A stretch of DNA of 64,000 bases from JAUSIF01 sp963711595 (GTDB lineage Bacteria; Pseudomonadota; Alphaproteobacteria; Rhizobiales; Xanthobacteraceae). The notes under the pieces are model-generated. The model did no database searches, was not told where the DNA came from, and was given only the letters and a program-made list of their open reading frames with translations. Positions 54,407 through 62,845 of the stretch are shown here, in pieces. Every line of letters starts with the position of its first letter. Positions within the stretch are counted from its first letter, which is position 1. The translations under genes and the position numbers were made by a program. Where the stretch lies: positions 1 to 64,000 of the forward strand of contig CAVQER010000001.1 in assembly GCA_963711595.1 (NCBI GenBank), read 5' to 3'.

Positions 54407-55630
54407 ATGATCAAGTTGAGACCCGCGGTCCGTGGCTTGGCGATCGGCGTGGCATCGCTCCTTTCAGCAGCGGCGTATCTGTCGGTGCCGGCGGCCGCAC
54501 AACAAAATAAAGATCCCATCGTGATCGGCGGAACGCTCGGACTTACTGGCGCCTATGCCGAGCCGTCGACCGACTACAAGGCGGTGTACGATCTGTGGCT
54601 TGAACGCATCAACAAGAAGGGCGGTCTATTGGGCCGTCCTGTGAAGATGATCATCTACAACGATGAGAGTACGCCGACCGTTGCGCAGGCGCTGTACAAC
54701 CGGCTGCTCGATCAAGACAAGGTCGATCTCGTACTCGCGCCCTATACGACCTTCGTGGGCGGTTCGGTCGTCCCGATCGTGATGTCGCACAAGAAGGTGC
54801 TGTTCAACGGCGGCTTCGTCGGCATCAACATATTCAACAACGCAAAGGGCTGGATCGTCGGCAGCTACACTTACCAGGAGCCGGATTACACACGCGGCGT
54901 GTTCGAGCTGATCAAGAGCCTGCCGGCAGATAAGCGACCGAAGAACGCGGCGATCTTCACGGCGCAGAATCCGTTCACCGTTGTGGTCCGCGCCGGCGTC
55001 AACGGTGTCGGCGGCGCGCTCAACTACGCCAAGGAAGCCGGCGTGAACGTCGTTGTCGACGAGCAGTATCCGCCGAACACCACCGACTTTACTGGCCTCG
55101 TGCAGAAGGCCAAGGGCGCGAACGCCGATCTTGTGCTGACACTCGGCTTGCCGAACGACACGCTGCAGGTGGCGAGGACGGTGCAGCAGCAAGGTTACAA
55201 GCCCACGATGTTCTGCACCTGCGGCTCGCAGGTCACCACGCTGAAAGGCTGGGCTGCGCTGGGCGAGGCGAATGACGGAGGGTTCGGAACGACCATTGCG
55301 TGGCCGACGCAACCCTACGAAGGCATCGCCGAGCTCGGCGAGATCTTCAAAAAGCGCGGCTACGCAACTCTGCCGACGTACGCCGTCGGCGGTCTCGCCA
55401 TTCTCCAGGTGCTGGAACAGGCAGTCGAGGGCACGAAGTCCGTGGACCAGGAAAAGATCCAGGCCTTCATCCAGAAAAACGAGTTCAAGACGGTGGCCGG
55501 AAATTTCAAGTACCAGGAGAACGGAACGCCGGTCTACAGCCAGATCCTGCTCCAGTATCAGAATGGCGCAAATCAGGTCGTGTGGCCCAAGCAATTCCAG
55601 ACAGCCGAGCCGATCATCCGGATGCCATGA
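54407..55630 (+). CDS. LIV-type ABC transporter substrate-binding protein
   Basis: A signal peptide (LAIGVASLLSAAAYLSVPAAAQ) and a Periplasmic_binding 6 fold: IVIGGTLGLTGAYAEPS, NDESTPTVAQALYNRLLD, then LVLAPYTTFVGGSVVPIV and PPNTTDFTGLVQKAKGANADLVLTLG. Ligands of this group are branched-chain amino acids, amides or aromatic acids. It is first in a five-gene ABC operon with the ATPases and permeases; the stop overlaps the LivG start by four bases (ATGA). Confidence 0.92.
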   Translation: MIKLRPAVRGLAIGVASLLSAAAYLSVPAAAQQNKDPIVIGGTLGLTGAYAEPSTDYKAVYDLWLERINKKGGLLGRPVKMIIYNDESTPTVAQALYNRLLDQDKVDLVLAPYTTFVGGSVVPIVMSHKKVLFNGGFVGINIFNNAKGWIVGSYTYQEPDYTRGVFELIKSLPADKRPKNAAIFTAQNPFTVVVRAGVNGVGGALNYAKEAGVNVVVDEQYPPNTTDFTGLVQKAKGANADLVLTLGLPNDTLQVARTVQQQGYKPTMFCTCGSQVTTLKGWAALGEANDGGFGTTIAWPTQPYEGIAELGEIFKKRGYATLPTYAVGGLAILQVLEQAVEGTKSVDQEKIQAFIQKNEFKTVAGNFKYQENGTPVYSQILLQYQNGANQVVWPKQFQTAEPIIRMP

Positions 55631-56358
55631 GCGGCTCTACGCCGCTTCTTTCGATCGACGCCATCACAAAGAAGTTCGGCGGCGTCACCGCCTTGCACGA
55701 CGTGTCGTTTGATGTGCAAACCGACACCGTCGTCGGGCTGATCGGGCCGAACGGATCGGGGAAGACGACGCTGTTGAACGTCATCAACAGCGTCGTCCCC
55801 GCCGACTCCGGAGATATTCGCTTTCGCAGCACGGGTATCGGCGGCAAGCGCGCATGTGATCTTGCCGCGAGCGGATTGAGCCGCACCTTCCAGACGACGC
55901 GTGTGTTCAGCACGCTCTCCGTGATGCAGAATTTATTCGTTCCGTTGCTGCACGGGAGCGAGTTGCAGCGCGCGGAATCGACGGGCCGGGCGCACGAGCT
56001 GCTGGCTTTTGTCGGCCTCGAACGTTACGGCGAGCACACCGCGAGCGAACTCTCGGGAGGACAGCAGCGGCTGCTCGAGTTCGCCCGCGCCCTCGTCACG
56101 CGGCCGCGCCTCGTGCTGATGGATGAGCCGTTCGCCGGCGTGCACCCGGAAATCAAGAAAACGCTCGTTCGCTGCATCCGCGACACGGTCAAGAAGGAAG
56201 GCGCTTCGTTTGTTGTTGTCAGCCATGAAGTGCCCGATCTCCTGCGAATGTCGGATTTCATGGTTTGCCTGGTCGAAGGACGCGTGGCGGCTGCCGGACT
56301 GCCAACCGACGTCGTCCACAACGAGCAGGTGATCGAAGGTTATCTCGGTCGCGGGTAG
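55627..56358 (+). CDS. livG: LIV-type ABC transporter ATPase (LivG-like)
   Basis: Walker A GPNGSGKTT (about residues 41-49), the signature LSGGQQRLLEFARAL, Walker B RLVLMDEPFAGV and the H-loop VSHEV are all present. The ATPase powers import by the LivHM permease. It overlaps the upstream binding-protein stop and is 4 bp from the livF start. The open frame further upstream at 55300 is a shadow of the binding protein. Confidence 0.93.
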   Translation: MSGSTPLLSIDAITKKFGGVTALHDVSFDVQTDTVVGLIGPNGSGKTTLLNVINSVVPADSGDIRFRSTGIGGKRACDLAASGLSRTFQTTRVFSTLSVMQNLFVPLLHGSELQRAESTGRAHELLAFVGLERYGEHTASELSGGQQRLLEFARALVTRPRLVLMDEPFAGVHPEIKKTLVRCIRDTVKKEGASFVVVSHEVPDLLRMSDFMVCLVEGRVAAAGLPTDVVHNEQVIEGYLGRG

Positions 56359-56362
56359 GCAG

Positions 56363-57094
56363 ATGTCGATGGATGCGCCGAGGTTGCGTGTTGCCAACGT
56401 CGTAGCCGGCTATATCCCGGGCCATCCCATTCTGCGGCAGGTAAGTGTGACGGCAGAACCGGGCCGCATCACCGTGATCCTAGGTCCAAACGGCGCCGGA
56501 AAGTCGACGCTGCTGCGGGTGATCTTTGGCTTTCTCTCTGCGGAAACCGGAACAGTGCAGCTGAACGACACCGACATCGCGTCGCTGCCGCCGCACTTCC
56601 GGATTGCGCAAGGCATCGCGCTCTTGCCGCAAGGACGATCCGTCTTCCCCGATCTCTCGGTCGTGGAGAATATCGAACTTGGCGGCTGGGCCATCCGCTC
56701 GGACCGCAAACGGCTGCGCGAACAGGTCGAGGCAATGCTGAAGCGGTATCCCCACCTGCGGCCCCTCGCCGATCGCGCCGCCGGCAGCTTGAGCGGCGGG
56801 CAGCAGCGCACTGTTGAGATCGCGCGCCTCCTCGTCTCGAACCCAAGCGTGCTGCTGATCGACGAGCCATCGGTGGGCCTCGCTCCGATAGTCGCCGCGC
56901 AAGTCTACAAGGAACTGCTCGCGCTCAAGGCGGAGGGACGCACGATCCTTCTCGTCGACCAGGACGTTCGCGCCGCAATCCGCATCGCGGACTACATCTA
57001 CGTACTCAACTCCGGCAAGAACGATATCGAGGGAGATCGCGCGAGGTTCGAAGGCGACCTCGGCGCGATGGTACGCGGATGGCTCGGCGTCTGA
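56363..57094 (+). CDS. livF: LIV-type ABC transporter ATPase (LivF-like)
   Basis: A second ABC ATPase of 243 residues: Walker A GPNGAGKST, signature LSGGQQRTVEIARLL, Walker B VLLIDEPSVGLAP and a switch His replaced by Gln in LLVDQDV, a change seen in LivF. It pairs with livG as the nucleotide-binding dimer. Both genes are in the same operon with the permeases. Confidence 0.93.
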   Translation: MSMDAPRLRVANVVAGYIPGHPILRQVSVTAEPGRITVILGPNGAGKSTLLRVIFGFLSAETGTVQLNDTDIASLPPHFRIAQGIALLPQGRSVFPDLSVVENIELGGWAIRSDRKRLREQVEAMLKRYPHLRPLADRAAGSLSGGQQRTVEIARLLVSNPSVLLIDEPSVGLAPIVAAQVYKELLALKAEGRTILLVDQDVRAAIRIADYIYVLNSGKNDIEGDRARFEGDLGAMVRGWLGV

Positions 57095-57113
57095 AGAGAA
57101 TACCGGGGGCGCA

Positions 57114-57989
57114 ATGCTCAACCAGCTAGCAGCAATCGTGGCCGACGGCGTCCTGATCGGCCTGATCTACGCGATCGCCGGCGTCGGTCTCAGTCTCGTG
57201 CTCGGGTTCATGGGCATCGTGAACGTGGCGCACAGCGCCTTCATCATGCTCGGCTCGTTCTTCGCGTTCGAGCTCTTCCGGCGCCTCGGGGTCGATCCGG
57301 TCTTTTCTTTCTTCCTCGCATTTCCCGTGTTCTTCGTCCTTGGTGCGATCGTGTATCAGCTTGTGATCACCCGCGTGGAGACGGCAGGGCTCACCCAAGG
57401 CCTCGTCGCGATGTTCGGGATGATGGTACTGCTCGAAAACCTCGGCACGATCGCCTGGACCACGGACACGCGCGTCATCACTGTTGGCTACACCAACACC
57501 TTCGTCCGGATCGGACCTGTCATCCTTGCCCATGCCAAGCTGATCGCCGGCGCGCTGGCGCTTCTATTGATTGGTGCGTTCTGGGCTTTCCTGCGCTTCA
57601 CGCTGACCGGCCGCGCCATTCGCGCGATGGGCCAGAACCGCGAAGCGGCAGTGGCAAACGGGATCAACGTGCACCGTCTCTCCGCAATCATGTTCGGGCT
57701 CGGCATCGCCTGCGCGGGGTCTGCCGGCGTCGCTCTCGCGATGATCTTCCCGTTCTCTCCGAACACGCAGATCCTGTGGCTCGCCTGGGCGTTTCTCGTC
57801 GTCATTCTCGGCGGGCTCGGCAGCGTCGCGAACACGCTCGCCGCGGGCCTCGTGGTCGGATTGATCCAGACGTTCTGCACGGCCTTCTTCCGGTTCGACT
57901 ACGTCTATCTGGTTCTCTACCTCCTGCTTGCGGTCATCCTCATCCTGCGCCGCGAAGGATTGAGCGCGGCGGTACGACGCACGGTGTAG
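57114..57989 (+). CDS. livH: LIV-type ABC transporter permease (LivH-like)
   Basis: An inner-membrane permease of 291 residues with about eight helices, including GLIYAIAGVGLSLVLGFMGIVNVAHSAFIMLG, the family hallmark, and GLAC-like FLVVILGGLGSVANTLAAGLVVGL. It forms the channel with LivM. Nineteen bases separate it from livF. No frame breaks are seen. Confidence 0.93.
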   Translation: MLNQLAAIVADGVLIGLIYAIAGVGLSLVLGFMGIVNVAHSAFIMLGSFFAFELFRRLGVDPVFSFFLAFPVFFVLGAIVYQLVITRVETAGLTQGLVAMFGMMVLLENLGTIAWTTDTRVITVGYTNTFVRIGPVILAHAKLIAGALALLLIGAFWAFLRFTLTGRAIRAMGQNREAAVANGINVHRLSAIMFGLGIACAGSAGVALAMIFPFSPNTQILWLAWAFLVVILGGLGSVANTLAAGLVVGLIQTFCTAFFRFDYVYLVLYLLLAVILILRREGLSAAVRRTV

Positions 57990-57998
57990 GGGGAACCA

Positions 57999-59012
57999 TT
58001 GCTCTCCGTCTTCTTCCTCCCTTCAGCCGCGCGCGGCACTCGCTACACCTGGCTGCGCTGGCTCGCTTGGTTCGCGATCTTGGCCGCGCTCGTTCTCTAC
58101 GGGCTTTTCGGCACGCAACTCTTCTGGTTCAGCACGCTCGGCACCGTCTTCCTGTACGTCGTGCTCACGCAGGCCTGGAATATTCTTGGCGGCTACGGCG
58201 GTTACCTCAACTTCGGAATGGTCATGTTCTTCGGCGTGGGAGCCTACGCCACCGGCATTCTCTTCCACTACTTCGGCCTCTCCCCGTTTCTCACGGCCCC
58301 GCTCGGCGGGCTCGCCGCAGCGGCCGCCGGCTTCGTGATCGGCATTCCGACGTTGCGCATCCGCGGAGCCTACTTCGCGCTCGTCACCATGATCATCACC
58401 TTCGCGGTGCAGATCCTCGTGCTCAACTTGACGGTCACGCAGGGCGCACTTGGCATCTACATGCAGCCGCTTCCGCTGAAGCCAATCGCGGTCGAGCGGC
58501 TGTTCTATTTCCTGTTTCTCGGGATTGCCGTCCTCGTGACAACCCTCGTTTACCTGATCGAGCACTCGAACCTCGGCTGGGCGCTGATCGCCATTCGCGA
58601 GGACGAGGACGCTGCGGAAATCATCGGTGTGCGTACGACGGAGGTGAAGTGGCTCGCGAATGCCTTGGCGGCGTTTATCGCGGGCCTCGTCGGCGGCCTC
58701 TACGCCCAGCGCATCCTGTACATCGAGCCGTCCGGCACCTTTGCCTTCGATATATCGCTGAACGTGGTTCTGATGGCCATCATCGGCGGTGCCGGCACCT
58801 GGCAGGGCCCGCTCATCGGCGCGCCGCTCGTGCTGCTCGTTGCGGACGCGTTGCGCGTCACCTTCACCTCGGAAGTAAACCGCGTCATCTTCAGCGTGAT
58901 CGTGATCCTGATTGCGCTGTTCCTGCCAGGCGGGGTTATGGGCGCGCTGGCGCGCTGGCGCCGGTGGCGGCACGGGGACACGGCCAGCCCGCCCCCGGAA
59001 GCCAAGACCTAG
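57999..59012 (+). CDS. livM: LIV-type ABC transporter permease (LivM-like)
   Basis: The start is a TTG at 57999 preceded by GGGGGA; the next in-frame start would cut the first helix. The 337-residue permease has nine or so helices, with GGYGGYLNFGMVMFFGVGAYATGI, the ALLAPTLRIRGAYFALVTM-like GIPTLRIRGAYFALVTMIITF, and the C-terminal MAIIGGAGTWQGPLIGAPLVLLV. It completes the five-gene ABC importer. Its stop overlaps that of the convergent GMC oxidoreductase (shared CTAG). Confidence 0.92.
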   Translation: MLSVFFLPSAARGTRYTWLRWLAWFAILAALVLYGLFGTQLFWFSTLGTVFLYVVLTQAWNILGGYGGYLNFGMVMFFGVGAYATGILFHYFGLSPFLTAPLGGLAAAAAGFVIGIPTLRIRGAYFALVTMIITFAVQILVLNLTVTQGALGIYMQPLPLKPIAVERLFYFLFLGIAVLVTTLVYLIEHSNLGWALIAIREDEDAAEIIGVRTTEVKWLANALAAFIAGLVGGLYAQRILYIEPSGTFAFDISLNVVLMAIIGGAGTWQGPLIGAPLVLLVADALRVTFTSEVNRVIFSVIVILIALFLPGGVMGALARWRRWRHGDTASPPPEAKT

Positions 59013-60688
59013 GCGGCATCCTTCGAGCGGATCAGATCGGCCGCGCGTTCGGCGACCATCATCGTCGGCAGGTTCGTGTTGGCGCGGGGAATGCGCGGCA
59101 TGACCGAGGCGTCCACCACGCGCAGATTTTCCACGCCGTGGACGCGACAGGCGCTGTCGACGACCGCGGCGGGATCATTCGCGCGGCCGATCGCGCAGGT
59201 GCCGGCCGGATGGGCCATCGGCACGGCCGCATCCAGCAACTCCTGATCGCCGAGGCTAGCGCGTTGATCGCGGTTGGCGAACCAGCGGCCGGGATGAATG
59301 ACTGGCCCGATGATCGCCCGGCGCAGGAAACTCGGTGCGTTGACGACGATCTTTGCGGCGGTCGCGAGCAAGGAGCCGGCAACGCCGGGCCGATTGAACT
59401 GATTCAATGCCATCGTCGGCGGCAGTAGGAACGCATCGCCGTAGCTCTCGGCCACCCCTGGATCGAGCAACAAGTTCTCCACGAGCCGCGCCGCCTTGAT
59501 CAGGCGCGGGGGATCGCGAGGATCCTCCAGCATGCGGAAGTCGATTTGTGGAGGCGCATCGGCGTGCGGGCTCATGAGGGTGACCGCGCCGCGCGAGAAA
59601 GGCGAATAAAGCGCAGCTCCCAGCATCGCCAGGTCAGGTCCGAACGCGTACGGACTAACCCGCCCGAAGATAAAGATCAGGAGGTCAGAGTCGCGCCCCC
59701 CTTCCACCCCTGACGATTGACGTATCCCTGCAAGCGCAAAACGGCGCAGGCCGGCGCTTAGGCGCGAACGCGGCGGCAACGTCACCGCGAAATGGAGATA
59801 AGGATGATTTTGAAGGTTGCGCCCAACTCCGGGACGATCCAGGAGCGGCTTGATGCCGAGACGGTTCAATTCCGCCGCCGGGCCGATGCCCGCGCGCAAC
59901 AACATCGCTGGCGAATGAATTGCGCCGGCGCACAGGATAATTTCCCCGGCGTCGATGGAACTCGGCTCCCCGCCCCGCTCGACGACAACACCACACGCAC
60001 GTAGTCCATCGAAGCGTAATGCCGTGACGTGTGTGCCGGTCATGATGGCAAGGTTGCCACGCCGGCGAACCGCGGGCGTCAGATACTGTCTTGCGCTTGT
60101 GCAACGTCCTCCTTCGTCTTGACCCACGGGCATGGGAAAGAAGCCGTCGCCGGCGCTTGCATTGATATCCGTCAAGTTCGGCAGCCCCTGCACATTGGCT
60201 GCGCGTTCGAGCGAGGTAACGAATCCCGGCCACTGGTCCGGTGGCAGGCGCTGGATCGTGTACGGACCGCGTTCGCTCTGGCTTTGGTCACGGTCCAGGT
60301 CGTTCTCGACCCTGCGAAAGTATCTGACGACGTCGTTCCAACCCCAGCCTTCGGCGCCATTGGTGGCCCATGCGTCGTAATCCGAGGGTATGCCTCGCAA
60401 CGCGACAAGGCCCATAACACTCGATCCGCCGCCCATGACTCTGGCTTGCGGAAACGGACGGGGCGGAAGACTGGACGTGCGGACGGCCTCCACTTTCGGC
60501 CAGAAGTAACCCGAATTCAGCGCCGAGCTCGGGAAGGTGTCGGCGATATCAGGAGGCATGGCATCGGCGGGCGTATCGGGGCCAGCCTCGATCAGGAGAA
60601 CGCGAGTTGCAGGGTCCTCGGACAGACGCGCGGCCAGCACACAGCCGGCGCTACCTCCGCCGACAATCAGAAAGTCAGGACGATTTAT
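59009..60688 (-). CDS. GMC-family FAD oxidoreductase, no canonical start codon
   Basis: The N-terminal FAD fold is FLIVGGGSAGCVLAARL, followed by LLIEAGPD, RVMGGGSSVMGLVALRG, EIILCAGAIHSPAMLLRAGIGP, VGRNLQNHPYLHF and the active-site HPAGTCAIG near the end with His. It oxidises alcohols or aldehydes. The frame is open to 60688, where a codon ATA-AAT-CGT stands where an ATG would be expected, and an upstream stop follows; no ATG, GTG or TTG precedes the FAD motif. The gene is otherwise intact. Confidence 0.88.
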   Translation of the reverse strand: MNRPDFLIVGGGSAGCVLAARLSEDPATRVLLIEAGPDTPADAMPPDIADTFPSSALNSGYFWPKVEAVRTSSLPPRPFPQARVMGGGSSVMGLVALRGIPSDYDAWATNGAEGWGWNDVVRYFRRVENDLDRDQSQSERGPYTIQRLPPDQWPGFVTSLERAANVQGLPNLTDINASAGDGFFPMPVGQDEGGRCTSARQYLTPAVRRRGNLAIMTGTHVTALRFDGLRACGVVVERGGEPSSIDAGEIILCAGAIHSPAMLLRAGIGPAAELNRLGIKPLLDRPGVGRNLQNHPYLHFAVTLPPRSRLSAGLRRFALAGIRQSSGVEGGRDSDLLIFIFGRVSPYAFGPDLAMLGAALYSPFSRGAVTLMSPHADAPPQIDFRMLEDPRDPPRLIKAARLVENLLLDPGVAESYGDAFLLPPTMALNQFNRPGVAGSLLATAAKIVVNAPSFLRRAIIGPVIHPGRWFANRDQRASLGDQELLDAAVPMAHPAGTCAIGRANDPAAVVDSACRVHGVENLRVVDASVMPRIPRANTNLPTMMVAERAADLIRSKDAA

Positions 60689-60862
60689 TTTTCGGGGAGC
60701 TCTCGGTGGGCTTTCAAGTTAGCCCCTGCGAACTACCCAAACAATGCGACACCCGCCCGCGAAGCGCGTAACGCCAAAAACGGGGCATCTGGCGCGGTGA
60801 ATTCGAACGGCCGGCGACTTACCGCGAGCGCGCCCGGGAAACGGCGCGGCACTGATATTGTG

Positions 60863-60891
60863 ATTCCGGAGCGCAGCTAGCGCTCCGGAAT
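60863..60891. repeat. hairpin repeat element
   Basis: ATTCCGGAGCGC (60863-60874) and its exact complement (60880-60891) flank AGCTA. This is a common intergenic repeat of the order, here between GMC and DoxX genes. Confidence 0.7.
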
Positions 60892-60904
60892 GACGAGGAA
60901 TGGC

Positions 60905-61399
60905 TCACTCCGCCGGATGTGGATAGCGCTCGTCGCGGGCGGCGGGCGCAATGTACTCGACCCGTGTGACCGAATAGGGCCGCCACGATCCGAGGGCAAA
61001 GAGCATCAACAATCCGCCGATAAGCGAGAGATTTTTCTGGGCCTGGATCAGGTTTTGCATCCGCTCGGCGCCCTGCATGGTCCAGAAGTCGTGGAAGTAG
61101 ATAGTTGCGGCGGCGGTAAACAGGATCAGAAGTGCCGCGGCAAAGCGGGTGCCGAAGTTGAAAGCAATCATGAGCGCGGCGCCGAGCTCGATCACCGCGC
61201 CCGCAATCGCAAGCAACTTCGGTGTCGCCATTCCGGCCGCTGCCTCGAGCTGCGCCGCCCATCCTGCGAACATTTCGGGAATGGGCACCTGGGTTGAGAT
61301 CGCTTGCGCCGTCCCATTGATGTCCATCAGCTTGTTGAAGCCGGAAACCGCAAAGATCACGACGAGCAGGATGCGCCCGATTACGAACAGTGTCGGCAT
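60905..61399 (-). CDS. DoxX family membrane protein
   Basis: ATG at 61399 gives 164 residues and four membrane helices: RILLVVIFAVSGFNKLMD, a second near 70-90 (LLAIAGAVIELGAALMIAFNFG), and two more. The conserved GFNKLMD, the central Gly-rich helix and AAATIYFHDFW support the family. The role is not fixed; some reduce thiol oxidants. It ends just before the GMC-associated repeat. Confidence 0.88.
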   Translation of the reverse strand: MPTLFVIGRILLVVIFAVSGFNKLMDINGTAQAISTQVPIPEMFAGWAAQLEAAAGMATPKLLAIAGAVIELGAALMIAFNFGTRFAAALLILFTAAATIYFHDFWTMQGAERMQNLIQAQKNLSLIGGLLMLFALGSWRPYSVTRVEYIAPAARDERYPHPAE

Positions 61400-61583
61400 G
61401 GCGAACTCCCAAACTATTGGCGTGCAGGATCGCCCCGGCACCGGCCTGGGCGCGGTGCCATAACTCATTGCCGCCCTTCCCAGTTCCTCGATGCCGGGGG
61501 CCCTTGCGCCATAAGGCGGCCACGACGGCGCCCCCGCCCGCGTGCTAGCGTTTCAGAATCAAGATCGGGGAGGAGTTAAGCCC

Positions 61584-61814
61584 ATGCAATTCCGCGTACC
61601 CGCGGCCGGCTTGGCCATTGCCTTCGGTTGCGCCGCACTCGCCGCCGCAGCGTTTGCCCAACCCACGTCGGCGGTCAGCGCCAAAGACAAGATGGAGACC
61701 TGCAAGTTCGGCGCTAAGGATCAAAATCTGTCCGGCAAGGCGGAGCAGGATTTCATCAAGAAATGCATGGCGAACGAGCCGGCCGCCAAGAAGACAACTG
61801 AGAAGAAGAAATAG
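61584..61814 (+). CDS. PsiF-like small periplasmic protein
   Basis: GGAGG-like AGGAG precedes the ATG at 61584. Signal peptide LAIAFGCAALAAAAFAQ. The mature part has KMETCKFGAKDQNLSGKAEQDFIKKCMA, the PsiF-type two-Cys helix-turn-helix, and a Lys-rich tail (AAKKTTEKKK). PsiF is a phosphate-starvation-induced secreted protein of unknown role. No pho box was identified. Confidence 0.75.
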   Translation: MQFRVPAAGLAIAFGCAALAAAAFAQPTSAVSAKDKMETCKFGAKDQNLSGKAEQDFIKKCMANEPAAKKTTEKKK

Positions 61815-61885
61815 CGTCGGCTTGCCCACGCCTGCCGGTACATTACTGTAGGTGCGCGGCGAATGGCGCCGTAACGGGGATGACC

Positions 61886-62053
61886 ATGGCAAGGAAAGCG
61901 AAGCGCAAGAAGGCCAGACGCACCGTGCTCCGCAGCTCGAGGGGCAAGAAGCTCTACGCCAAGCGCGACCGGAAGGGGCGGTTCAAAGACATTCAGTCCT
62001 ACAAGCGCGCACACGGCTCCGACATGCGGCGCAAGGCCAAGAAAGAGCGCTAG
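61886..62053 (+). CDS. small basic protein
   Basis: ATG at 61886 (an ATG at 61880 is also in frame) begins a 55-residue protein: MARKAKRKKARRTVLRSSRG, then KLYAKRDRKGRFKDIQSYKRAHGSD and RRKAKKER. It is strongly cationic, as in DNA- or RNA-binding tails. I recall relatives in Hyphomicrobiales, but no function. The frame is short and not ambiguous: codon use is even and the stop is immediate at 62051. Confidence 0.65.
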   Translation: MARKAKRKKARRTVLRSSRGKKLYAKRDRKGRFKDIQSYKRAHGSDMRRKAKKER

Positions 62054-62114
62054 TAGAGCCGTTGAACCTTTCGCGCTCTCGCGCGTTCCATCGCGGACAA
62101 CATTGGAGGTTGCG

Positions 62115-62198
62115 ATGGGACGCGGCTTGTTGCTCTGGATCATCGGGATTCCGCTTCCGATCATCTTGTTGATCTGGCTGTTTGGCGGATTGAGCTAG
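62115..62198 (+). CDS. 27-residue hydrophobic membrane peptide
   Basis: GGAGG lies 6 bases upstream of the ATG. The peptide MGRGLLLWIIGIPLPIILLI plus seven residues is one membrane helix with the same GIP-P core as the 24-residue peptide at 30499. A strong terminator follows 24 bp later, which supports a real transcript. The role is unknown. Confidence 0.7.
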   Translation: MGRGLLLWIIGIPLPIILLIWLFGGLS

Positions 62199-62222
62199 CA
62201 GTTAGTAAATTGACGCGAATGC

Positions 62223-62256
62223 GCCCGCGGTATGCCGCGGGCGTTTTCGTTTTTCC
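62223..62256 (+). terminator. strong Rho-independent terminator
   Basis: GCCCGCGG (62223-62230) pairs with CCGCGGGC (62235-62242) around TATG and is followed by TTTTCGTTTTT. It ends the transcript of the small membrane peptide. Confidence 0.85.
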
Positions 62257-62282
62257 GCATGCACTCTGTTCATAGACGCGTG

Positions 62283-62311
62283 AAAAAAACGAGGCGGCCG
62301 AAGCCGCCTCG
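62283..62311 (-). terminator. strong Rho-independent terminator (minus strand)
   Basis: CGAGGCGGC (62290-62298) pairs with GCCGCCTCG (62303-62311). On the minus strand a run of seven T follows. It lies just downstream of the glycine-zipper gene that ends at 62346. Confidence 0.85.
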
Positions 62312-62345
62312 TCCGTTCCGTCTCGTGCGTCAGCGAAAGCCGCCG

Positions 62346-62630
62346 TTAGCGATATTCGCAGAACGTACGGTTGGTCCAGTTATCGCGCCAGCAAACACGC
62401 TGCGGCTGGCGGACTACGACACGATCCTCGACGTACACGCGAGGCTCAGCCGCGGCTCCAACGCCGCCGCCGATGATGCCGCCGACCACGGCCCCTGGAG
62501 GACCACCGATCAGGAAGCCCGTACCGGCGCCGACCGCGACGCCGCCCGCAGTCGAAGCCTGCGCGCTCGCTACGCTTGGCGCCGCCGCCATCGCGGCAAG
62601 CGCCACAGCACCGATGAGAAACTTACGCAT
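62346..62630 (-). CDS. secreted glycine-zipper protein
   Basis: GGAGG precedes the ATG at 62630. Signal peptide RKFLIGAVALAAMAAAPSVASAQA. Mature part: a Gly-rich zipper (AVGAGTGFLIGGPPGAVVGGIIGGGVGAA), then an aromatic/Arg tail VYVEDRVVVRQPQRVCWRDNW with two Cys near the end (CW...FC). This Cys-containing tail occurs in DUF1236-like proteins. It is probably an outer-membrane or surface glycine-zipper lipoprotein-like factor. It is divergent from the gene at 62846. Confidence 0.7.
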   Translation of the reverse strand: MRKFLIGAVALAAMAAAPSVASAQASTAGGVAVGAGTGFLIGGPPGAVVGGIIGGGVGAAAEPRVYVEDRVVVRQPQRVCWRDNWTNRTFCEYR

Positions 62631-62671
62631 GGTTCCATCCTCCTTTTTTGATGGAGCCTGCAATAACGATT

Positions 62672-62721
62672 TTACGCGCGTAACGTTCCGCGCGGTTCCA
62701 GTTCCATCAAGCGCGCTTGAT
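62672..62721. promoter_or_regulatory. two perfect palindromes in a divergent promoter
   Basis: TTACGCGCGTAA at 62672-62683 and ATCAAGCGCGCTTGAT at 62706-62721 are perfectly symmetrical. They lie 42 and 76 bp upstream of the minus-strand start at 62630 and well upstream of the plus-strand gene at 62846. Both centre on CGCG, so one factor could bind both. Confidence 0.5.
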
Positions 62722-62845
62722 CCGTGCTGCGTCACATTAGAGCGCAGCGAATGCGAACCATCGCGCGCGTGGTGCATTGAACTCACGTCCGCGTCTGGTC
62801 GCGATGCGTCGCGATGAGCGCGGACAAAAATAAGAGGAGACCCAC

